Part shown: positions 57,468-64,000 of the stretch, one piece after another
How the letters are laid out: every line of letters begins with the position of its first letter
How positions within the stretch are numbered: the stretch's first letter is position 1
Source of the DNA: Duganella fentianensis
GTDB lineage: Bacteria; Pseudomonadota; Gammaproteobacteria; Burkholderiales; Burkholderiaceae_D
Direction of reading: 5' to 3'
NCBI RefSeq assembly: GCF_009857835.1
Contig: NZ_WWCL01000003.1
Span: 186,001 to 250,000 of the forward strand
Length of the DNA stretch: 64,000 nt
The notes under the pieces: generated by a model
The model's database searches: none
What the model saw: the letters and a program-made list of their open reading frames with translations, nothing else
What the model was told of the DNA's origin: nothing
Translations under genes and position numbers: made by a program

Positions 57468-60004
57468 CACGCTCCCTTTCTGAGTCGCAAGGCATTCGCT
57501 ACCACCACGGCCGAGCTGAGCGCCATGCCCACACCGGATAGCCACGGGTTGAGCCAGCCCAGCGCGGCTGCAGGGATGGCCACGCCATTGTACAGGCTAG
57601 CCCACCACAGGTTCTGGCGGATCACGCCCATGGTGCGGCCGGCCACAACAGCACTATCGACCACGGAATCGATGCGGCCGCTGAGCAGCACGGCATCGGC
57701 ATGGGCTTGCGCCAGCGCCGCGCCGGCGCCCATGGCGAAGGAGACGTCGGCGGCACTGAGCACGGCGGCATCATTGATGCCGTCGCCCACCATGGCCACC
57801 ACGGCTCCCCCCTGCTGCAATTTTTTCACAAATGCCAGTTTCTCATCAGGCAGATAGCCGCCTATGGTGGTGCTGATGCCCAGCTGGTCGCCTACTTTGC
57901 GCGCCAGCGCATCATGGTCGCCACTGAGCAGCACCACGGTCTTGCCGGCTTTGCGGAAGTAATCGATGGTGCTGGCCGCTTCAGCGCGGATACCGTCATG
58001 CAGGGCAAAGCAGGCCAGCCACTGGTCCTGCACACCCAGATACACGGGGGTAGCGCCATCGGCCACCACATGCTCGGGCAGGGGGCCGCTCAGTTCCGCC
58101 ACAAAGCTGGCATTGCCGAGCCGGTACAGGCGGTTGTGCAGCACGCCTTCCACGCCCCGTCCCGCCACTTCCTGCACGGCCGCCGGGTGCCAGTCGGCCC
58201 GCGTACCGCTAGCCGGCCCATCCGAACCAGCATCGCTGGCCGCCTGCACGATGGCGCGTGCCAGCGGGTGGGCGCTGGCCGCATCGAGCGCGGCCGCTAC
58301 CTGCAGGCAGAACTCTTGCTCCATCAGGCCCAGCGTGGTGGTCTGCTGCAGCACGGGACGGCCATAGGTCAGGGTGCCGGTCTTGTCGAAGACGATGTGG
58401 CTGGCGCGGTGCAGGGTTTCCAGCGTCTGCGCGCCCGTGACCAGCACACCCTGACGCAGCAGGCGGTCGGTACCGGCCGCCAGTGCCGTCGGCGTGGCCA
58501 GCGACAGCGCGCACGGGCAGGACACCACCAGCACGGCGATGGCGATCGGCCAGGCACGGGTGGCACTATAGCCATCCAGCCAGAACCAGAAACCGAAAGT
58601 GGCCACGGCAAACAGCAGCAGCGCCAGCACGAACCATGCGGCCACATCATCGGCCCACTGGGCGATGCGCGGCTTGTCGCGGCCGGCCCGGTCGATCAGC
58701 TTGACCAGATTCGACAGCGTGCTGTCCTGCACCCGCTGGGTCACGCGGGCGATGATCATATTGCTGGCGTTGATGGCGCCGCCGGGCAGCTGGTCGCCCA
58801 CCTGTTTGGCGATGGGCGCACTCTCGCCGCTCAGCAGCGACAGATCGAGCGCCGTACGGCCTTGCAGAATCACGCAATCGGCCGCCACGGCTTCGCCCGG
58901 CTTGATCATGATGACCTGATCGACTTCCAGCGCGGCCGCCTTGACCAGCGTGCCCTGCTGGCTGGCCGGATAATCGGCCAGCACTGTCGCCGAGGCCGGC
59001 AAACCGTGCTGCAGCCGCTCCAGCGCCGCACCGGCCTTGCGCCGTGCGCGCAATTCCAGATAGCGGCTGCACAGCAGCAGGAAGATGAACATGGTGACGG
59101 AGTCGTAATACACTTCGCCGCCGCCCTGGAAGGTGGCCAGCACGCTGGCGCCGAAGGCTGCCGCGATGCCCAGCGCCACCGGCACATCCATGCCCAGTGC
59201 ACGCGCACGCAGGCTGGACCAGGCGCCACGCCAGAACGGCAGGGCGGAATAGAAAATCGCCGGCGCCGTCAGCAGCAGGCTGGCCCAGCGAAACAACTGC
59301 TCCATATTGGCATCGAGCGTGCCGTCTTCCGCCATATAGGCCGGTGCTACATACATCATCACCTGCATCATGGACAGGCCGGCCACGAACAGCTGGCGTC
59401 CCAGCGTGCGCTGGGCCTGCTGCTGCTGCTCGCTGTGACGCGCCGCGTCATACGGATAGGCGGCATAGCCTATGGTGTGCAGGGCCGCCAGAATATCGCC
59501 GGGACGGCAATCGTCCGAACGCCAGCGCACATACAGGCGCTCGGTGGCCACATTGAGCTGGGCGCTGGCCACGCCGGGCAGCTGGTTGAGGCGCTGCTCG
59601 ATCAGCCAGACGCAGGCGGCGCAACGGATGCCATCGACGGCCAGCGTGGTCTCGCGTTCGCCGGGGTTCTCGCTGCAGACGAAGCGCGGGTCGGCATTGT
59701 CGTACAGCTGCAGCTCCGGCGGCAGCACCTGCGCGCCTTCCGCCGTGGCGGCATATTCGGAACGCTGCAGATAATACGATTCCTGTCCCAGATCCATGAT
59801 GGTCTGGGCCACGGCCGTGCAGCCGGGGCAGCACATGGCCTGATCGGCACCGGCGATATGCACCTTCCATTCGGCTTTGGCATTGCTCGGGATAGGCAGG
59901 CCGCAGTGATAGCAGCCGGCCGGCTGCGCCGCGGCGGCAGATGTGGTCGCCGGGCTGGACGCGCCCAGTACGGGCGGCGGCGTCAGTGTTGAGGTGTCAG
60001 ACAT
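57467..60004 (-). CDS. ccoI: CcoI/FixI copper-translocating P-type ATPase
   Basis: An 845-residue P1B-type ATPase exporting copper for cbb3 oxidase assembly. Order: an N-terminal cysteine-rich region (AGCYHCGLPIP, MCCPGCTAVAQTI), heavy-metal-associated domain (VDGIRCAACVWLIE), membrane helices with the CPC motif (VVSCPCALSLATP), phosphorylation site DKTGTLTYG, and hinge GDGINDAAVLSAADV. The start at 60004 overlaps the upstream TauE/SafE gene by 22 bp; ccoS follows with 1-bp overlap. Confidence 0.95.
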   Translation of the reverse strand: MSDTSTLTPPPVLGASSPATTSAAAAQPAGCYHCGLPIPSNAKAEWKVHIAGADQAMCCPGCTAVAQTIMDLGQESYYLQRSEYAATAEGAQVLPPELQLYDNADPRFVCSENPGERETTLAVDGIRCAACVWLIEQRLNQLPGVASAQLNVATERLYVRWRSDDCRPGDILAALHTIGYAAYPYDAARHSEQQQQAQRTLGRQLFVAGLSMMQVMMYVAPAYMAEDGTLDANMEQLFRWASLLLTAPAIFYSALPFWRGAWSSLRARALGMDVPVALGIAAAFGASVLATFQGGGEVYYDSVTMFIFLLLCSRYLELRARRKAGAALERLQHGLPASATVLADYPASQQGTLVKAAALEVDQVIMIKPGEAVAADCVILQGRTALDLSLLSGESAPIAKQVGDQLPGGAINASNMIIARVTQRVQDSTLSNLVKLIDRAGRDKPRIAQWADDVAAWFVLALLLFAVATFGFWFWLDGYSATRAWPIAIAVLVVSCPCALSLATPTALAAGTDRLLRQGVLVTGAQTLETLHRASHIVFDKTGTLTYGRPVLQQTTTLGLMEQEFCLQVAAALDAASAHPLARAIVQAASDAGSDGPASGTRADWHPAAVQEVAGRGVEGVLHNRLYRLGNASFVAELSGPLPEHVVADGATPVYLGVQDQWLACFALHDGIRAEAASTIDYFRKAGKTVVLLSGDHDALARKVGDQLGISTTIGGYLPDEKLAFVKKLQQGGAVVAMVGDGINDAAVLSAADVSFAMGAGAALAQAHADAVLLSGRIDSVVDSAVVAGRTMGVIRQNLWWASLYNGVAIPAAALGWLNPWLSGVGMALSSAVVVANALRLRKGA

Positions 60005-60762
60005 AAGGTGGTCATCCAGTCAGGCGTAAAGCCGCCCACGGCGCGGTACAGGCCCAGCAGGCCGAAAGCCAGCACCAGCAGGCCGCAGGCCAGCCGCACG
60101 GGCGGGCGCTGCAAAGCGCGCTGCAAGCGCGCCCCCACCAGCCCCAGCCCCGTCAGCATGGGCAGCGTCCCCAGCCCGAACGCCAGCATCACGGCCGCGC
60201 CATTGCTGGCCGAACCGCTCAGCATGGCCGTCAGCAGCACGCTGTACACCATACCACAAGGCAGCCAGCCCCACAGGGCGCCCAGTATAAAGGCCTGATG
60301 GGGGCGGGTGGCCGGCATCAGCGCTTTCATTGCAGGAGCTATCACCGGCTGGGCCGCTTGCCACAGTACGCGGCCGCCCTGTTCCAGCAGCGCCAGCCCC
60401 TGCCACGCGTTCATCAGGTACAGGCCCAGGGCCACCAGCATCAGATTGGCCAGCCAGTAGAAGCCCAGCTGCACACCGGCCAGCGCGCTCAGGCTTTGCG
60501 CCCCGCTGGCCAGACCGCCCGCGAGGGCGCCCGCCACCATATAGCTGCTGATGCGGCCAGCGTTATACGCCAGTACGCGGGTGAGGGGACGGGCCGGCTG
60601 GGCCACGGCGATGGGGATCACGGCGCGGGCCGCGCTGGTCGAGTTAGCAGGGCTGGCGGCCGAGGCCGACAGGGCGCCGACGATGCCGCCGCACATGCCT
60701 ATGCAATGCACGCTGCCGGCCAGTCCGACTACCAGTACTGGCAGCAGCTGCAATGCGTTCAT
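59983..60762 (-). CDS. TauE/SafE (DsbD-like) membrane protein associated with cbb3 assembly
   Basis: A 259-residue polytopic membrane protein of the DsbD_2/TauE-SafE-like family. The N terminus GLAGSVHCIGMCGGIVGALS carries the conserved His-Cys/Cys pair found in family members beside ccoI. Further stretches are GWLPCGMVYSVLLTAMLSGSA and LPMLTGLGLVGARL. In rdxBHIS-type clusters this protein is assumed to help copper or redox maturation; its exact role is not fixed. It lies 7 bp after hemN and overlaps ccoI. Confidence 0.86.
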   Translation of the reverse strand: MNALQLLPVLVVGLAGSVHCIGMCGGIVGALSASAASPANSTSAARAVIPIAVAQPARPLTRVLAYNAGRISSYMVAGALAGGLASGAQSLSALAGVQLGFYWLANLMLVALGLYLMNAWQGLALLEQGGRVLWQAAQPVIAPAMKALMPATRPHQAFILGALWGWLPCGMVYSVLLTAMLSGSASNGAAVMLAFGLGTLPMLTGLGLVGARLQRALQRPPVRLACGLLVLAFGLLGLYRAVGGFTPDWMTTLCLTPQH

Positions 60763-60769
60763 GACAGGC

Positions 60770-62203
60770 TCAGATGGTCTTGGAGTAGCGCAGCGGCTGC
60801 GCTTCGCCCAGACGCGGCTGGCTCAGGTAGCGGTCGAACACCATGCAGATGTTACGGATCAGCAGACGGCCTTTCGGCGTAACAGTGATCCAGTCCGGTT
60901 CCACGATCAGTAGACCATCTTCCTCGAAGGCTTTGAGCTTCTGCAGTTCGGTAGCGAAGTACTCGGTAAAGCGGATCGGGAAGGATTGCTCGATCGAAGC
61001 GATGGACAGCTCGAAGTTGCACATCAGCTTCTGGATCAGGATGCGGCGCAGCAGGTCGTCGTTTTCCAGCTTGATGCCGCGCACTACCGGCAGCCGGCCT
61101 TCATCGAGTTTTTCGTAATAGCCTTCCAGCGTCTTTTCATTCTGGCTGTAGGTAGCGCCGACGGCGCTGATGGCCGACACGCCGCACGAAATCAGCTCCG
61201 ATTCGGCACGCGTGGAATAGCCCTGGAAGTTGCGCTGCAGCCGGCCCTGACGCTGGGCTACCGCCAGTTCGTCGTCCGGTTTGGCAAAGTGGTCCATGCC
61301 GATGTAGACATAGCCGGCCGCGCACAGGCGGCGGATGCACAGCGCCAGCAGGTCGAGCTTGACGGCCGGGGTCGGCAGGTCTTCTTCGTGGATGCGGCGC
61401 TGCGGCTTGAACAGGTGCGGCAGGTGGGCGTAGTTATACAGGGCGATGCGGTCCGGGTTGGCAGCGATCACCTTGTCCAGCGTCTGCTCCATGCTGGTCA
61501 TGGTCTGCTTGGGCAGGCCGTAGATCAGGTCGATACTGATGGAACGGAAGCCGGCGTCACGGGCGGCATCGATCACGGCGCGGGTTTCCGCTTCCGGCTG
61601 GATGCGGTTGACGGCTTTCTGCACGTCCGGATCAAAATCCTGCACGCCCAGACTGATGCGGTTGAAACCCTGTTTGCGCAGCGAATGCACGCGTTCCACG
61701 CTCACCGTGCGGGGATCGATTTCGATCGAATATTCGCCCAGCTGGTCCGGGGCGAATTCGAAGCTGGCATGCAGGTGGGCCATCAGGTCGCCCATCTGGC
61801 GGTCGCTCAGATAGGTTGGTGTGCCACCGCCGAAGTGCAGCTGTTCGAGCTTGCCCATGCCGGCAAACAAACGGCCCTGCATATCGATTTCCTGCTTCAG
61901 GTAATCGAGGTAGGTGGCAGCCTTGCTATGGTCTTTGGTAACGATCTTGTTGCAGCCGCAGTAGTAGCACACGGTATCGCAGAACGGAATATGGATGTAC
62001 AGCGACAAAGGGCGCGTACTACGGCGCATGCGCAAGCCGGCCACGGCTTCGAGGAACTGGCCATAGCCAAATTCGCTCTGAAAACGATCCGCCGTCGGAT
62101 AGGAGGTATAGCGCGGGCCCGACTGGCTCAGCTTACCGATAATGGCGGCATCAAATTCTACGGCTGGAAAAGCAGAGCCGGTGCTACTTGCGTGGTTATA
62201 CAT
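60770..62203 (-). CDS. hemN: Oxygen-independent coproporphyrinogen III oxidase
   Basis: A 477-residue radical-SAM enzyme making protoporphyrinogen IX without oxygen. The cluster motif is Cys75-x3-Cys79-x2-Cys82 followed by Cys84 (PFCDTVCYYCGCNK), with the SAM-binding QLHFGGGTPTYLS shortly after. The C terminus matches full HemN rather than HemW. It starts 2 bp after the aer-like stop, so both probably share one transcript. That transcript continues into cbb3 assembly genes, matching the need for haem at low oxygen. Confidence 0.95.
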   Translation of the reverse strand: MYNHASSTGSAFPAVEFDAAIIGKLSQSGPRYTSYPTADRFQSEFGYGQFLEAVAGLRMRRSTRPLSLYIHIPFCDTVCYYCGCNKIVTKDHSKAATYLDYLKQEIDMQGRLFAGMGKLEQLHFGGGTPTYLSDRQMGDLMAHLHASFEFAPDQLGEYSIEIDPRTVSVERVHSLRKQGFNRISLGVQDFDPDVQKAVNRIQPEAETRAVIDAARDAGFRSISIDLIYGLPKQTMTSMEQTLDKVIAANPDRIALYNYAHLPHLFKPQRRIHEEDLPTPAVKLDLLALCIRRLCAAGYVYIGMDHFAKPDDELAVAQRQGRLQRNFQGYSTRAESELISCGVSAISAVGATYSQNEKTLEGYYEKLDEGRLPVVRGIKLENDDLLRRILIQKLMCNFELSIASIEQSFPIRFTEYFATELQKLKAFEEDGLLIVEPDWITVTPKGRLLIRNICMVFDRYLSQPRLGEAQPLRYSKTI

Positions 62204-62205
62204 AA

Positions 62206-63849
62206 TCAGGCTGCTATGCGCTTCATAGGCTGGGGTTTATGAACGGCCAGTGCCGCGCGCGATGGGCGCGCAGTGCCGAATTTGAACAGACTCACCGCCT
62301 GGGTCAGGTTGCCCGCTTCGATAGCCAGACTGGCAGTAGCGGCAGCAGCCTGTTCGACCAGCGCGGCGTTCTGCTGGGTGACAGTATCCATGTGGGCGAT
62401 GGCAGCATTCACCTGATCGACGCCTATGCTTTGCTCCTGCGAAGCGACGGTGATTTCCTGCATGATCGAAGTGACCTGCTGCACCGAAGCCACCACTTCC
62501 TTCATGGTGGCGCCAGCACGTCCCACCTGCTCCATGCCGGCGCTGACTTTGCCCACCGACACGTTGATCAGATTCTTGATGTCTTTGGCTGCCGTCGCGC
62601 TGCGCTGGGCCAGATTGCGCACCTCACCGGCCACCACGGCAAAGCCGCGGCCCTGTTCGCCGGCACGGGCGGCTTCCACCGCGGCATTCAGTGCCAGGAT
62701 ATTGGTCTGGAAGGCGATGCCTTCGATCAGGCCGATGATGTCGACAATTTTGTGCGACGAAGTATTGATTTCATCCATGGTTGCGATCACGTCGGCGACG
62801 ATTTCACCGCCATGCACGGCCACATTGGAGGCGTTCAGCGCCAGCTGGTTGGCCTGGGCCGAATTGTCGGCATTCTGCTTCACGGTCGAGGAGAACTGTT
62901 CCACGCTGGAGGCGGTTTCTTCCAGACTGGCGGCCTGGGCTTCGGTACGGCCCGACAGGTCGGCATTGCCCGCGGCAATCTGGCGCGTGGCCACGGCCAT
63001 GGTTTCCACGTTGGTGCGCACATCACGGATGGTGGCGATCAGGTTGCTGTTCATCTGCTGCAAGGCACGCAGCAGCTGGCCCACTTCATCGGTGGCTTCC
63101 GTTTCGAAGCTGCCCGACAGGTCGCCGGCGGCAATCGCACGGGCGCCCAGCACGGCGCGGCCCAAGGGCTGCAGCACCGAAACGCGCAGGGTGTACCAGA
63201 GGAAGACGTTAATCAGCAGGCCGATGACGGTGGCCACAAAGATGATGTAGTTATGGCCACTGCCGCCGCCGAACAGCGCCGCAGCGCCGACACCGGCCAG
63301 CAGCACGTTGACCAGGCTGGTGGCCGCCCAGATGCGCAGCGCCAGCGAGGAGTGGATCAGGCGACGGGTCAGGCGCGCCAGCGGCGAACCGCTGCGGCCG
63401 TGGATCAGCTGGCCGTTCTTGATGCGGATATTATGTTTGCCGCCCGAACGGATCGCGCGATAGGCTTCTTCGGCGCGGTTGATCTGGCTACGTTCGGCCT
63501 TGGTGCGCACCGACATATAGCCGATGGTCTTGCCCGCTTCGCGGATAGGCGTGACGTTGGCTTTGACCCAGTAGAAATCGCCGCTCTTGGCGCGGTTCTT
63601 GACAATACCCGTCCATGGCGTGCCGGACTGGATGGAGCGCCACATATCGGCAAAAGCTTCCACCGGCATGTCCGGATGGCGCACAATATTCTGCGGAGCG
63701 CCCATCAACTCGGCTTCGCTGTAACCGCTCACCTGGCTGAAATACGGATTCACATAGACGATGTTACCGTTCAAATCGGTTTTCGATACGATCGCCTGAT
63801 CTTCCTGTACTTCTATTTCGCGGTTGGTTACCGGTTGATTATTGCGCAT
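62206..63849 (-). CDS. aer: Aer-like PAS methyl-accepting chemotaxis protein
   Basis: A 547-residue chemoreceptor for energy or oxygen taxis. The start [14 protein letters not shown] at 63849 follows GGAGAGA; a longer frame upstream lacks this. The N-terminal PAS (about 15-125) has the Aer-type [35 protein letters not shown] and FAD-domain-like [24 protein letters not shown]. Membrane segments (about 175-225), HAMP and the signalling tip ([35 protein letters not shown]) follow. No CheR-binding C-terminal pentapeptide is seen. hemN follows 2 bp later; an FNR box lies upstream. Confidence 0.9.
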   Translation of the reverse strand: MRNNQPVTNREIEVQEDQAIVSKTDLNGNIVYVNPYFSQVSGYSEAELMGAPQNIVRHPDMPVEAFADMWRSIQSGTPWTGIVKNRAKSGDFYWVKANVTPIREAGKTIGYMSVRTKAERSQINRAEEAYRAIRSGGKHNIRIKNGQLIHGRSGSPLARLTRRLIHSSLALRIWAATSLVNVLLAGVGAAALFGGGSGHNYIIFVATVIGLLINVFLWYTLRVSVLQPLGRAVLGARAIAAGDLSGSFETEATDEVGQLLRALQQMNSNLIATIRDVRTNVETMAVATRQIAAGNADLSGRTEAQAASLEETASSVEQFSSTVKQNADNSAQANQLALNASNVAVHGGEIVADVIATMDEINTSSHKIVDIIGLIEGIAFQTNILALNAAVEAARAGEQGRGFAVVAGEVRNLAQRSATAAKDIKNLINVSVGKVSAGMEQVGRAGATMKEVVASVQQVTSIMQEITVASQEQSIGVDQVNAAIAHMDTVTQQNAALVEQAAAATASLAIEAGNLTQAVSLFKFGTARPSRAALAVHKPQPMKRIAA

Positions 63850-63884
63850 ATTGTCTCTCCAGATGGATATATTGCTCTGCCGCA

Positions 63885-63890
63885 ATTATA
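63885..63890 (-). promoter_or_regulatory. Possible -10 element of the aer-like gene
   Basis: Perfect TATAAT on the minus strand, 35 bp upstream of the ATG. The FNR box lies 36 bp further upstream, not at a textbook -41.5 distance from it, so the true start needs mapping. Confidence 0.4.
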
Positions 63891-63926
63891 GTCCTGTCAG
63901 TTTACGGATATTGCCCAGAATTTTGA

Positions 63927-63940
63927 TTGATTTAGATCAA
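63927..63940. promoter_or_regulatory. FNR box upstream of the aer-like gene
   Basis: TTGATTTAGATCAA matches TTGAT-N4-ATCAA exactly. It is centred about 84 bp upstream of the aer-like ATG and could serve the whole aer-hemN-tauE-ccoI-ccoS run. Confidence 0.85.
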
Positions 63941-64000
63941 AGTTCCCCAGATTGCCTGTGTTAAGCCCCAACAATAATCGGGTATGCCACGTCCGTCAGT

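Overview
The window comes from a GC-rich betaproteobacterium of the order Burkholderiales, most likely family Oxalobacteraceae (Massilia/Duganella/Janthinobacterium-like). The inference rests on the mlaFEDA order, a LiuR-type leucine-degradation cluster that includes aceK, a full cbb3 oxidase cluster beside fnr, and overall protein character. Genus cannot be settled by eye. Almost all of it is densely coded chromosomal backbone. No phage, CRISPR array, tRNA or rRNA gene was seen.

Layout. 1-2,667 (minus): mlaF-mlaE-mlaD-mlaA, an outer-membrane lipid-asymmetry ABC system, with mlaA cut by the window edge. 2,968-9,187 (minus): gltB-gltD, NADPH glutamate synthase. 9,261-10,202: a solitary REP-associated tyrosine transposase (RAYT) between inverted flanking repeats. 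10,240-15,226 (minus): a SNF2-type helicase, a soluble PAS histidine kinase and an OmpR-type regulator in tandem. 15,435-18,766 (plus): tex, a monothiol glutaredoxin and ubiX. 18,771-20,927 (minus): a small hypothetical protein, an XRE regulator and an MBL-fold hydrolase. 21,036-27,635 (plus): liuR, liuA, aceK, thiolase, SDR and acyl-CoA dehydrogenase, with two near-identical LiuR-like palindromes. 27,646-30,439 (minus): arsRCBH. 30,511-30,805 (minus): a promoter-to-terminator non-coding RNA unit, possibly 6S RNA. 30,968-33,273: an ORF6N-domain protein and an orphan family-5 solute-binding protein.

33,383-42,182 is an envelope/peptidoglycan region: a fused SpmA/SpmB-like membrane protein and PBP4 (plus), facing a six-gene minus-strand run of YdeI-like protein, AmpG-like permease, GHL10-like lipoprotein, BadF-type sugar kinase, AmpD/AmiD-like amidase and D-Ala-D-Ala dipeptidase. 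Together they look like a turnover and recycling pathway. The AmpG-like gene carries a C-terminal frameshift at a GGCT repeat. 42,314-44,187 (plus): a DsbA variant, a membrane-anchored bL12-like protein and a TMEM175-like channel. 44,184-47,281 (minus): a PiuC-type hydroxylase and a catecholate-type TonB receptor under a Fur-box candidate. 47,423-50,887 (minus): a hybrid histidine kinase.

51,173-63,940 is an oxygen-response block: fnr (plus) faces a long minus-strand array aer-like MCP, hemN, TauE/SafE-like protein, ccoI, ccoS, ccoN, ccoO, ccoQ, ccoP, ccoG, ccoH/fixH. Perfect FNR-type sites (TTGAT-N4-ATCAA) lie upstream of ccoN and upstream of the aer-like gene. The block therefore links oxygen sensing, aerotaxis, anaerobic haem synthesis, copper delivery and the high-affinity oxidase. 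Start codons other than ATG (GTG for gltD and ccoN; TTG for arsC, the MBL hydrolase, the GHL10 protein and ampG) were assigned from ribosome-binding sites and gene overlaps.
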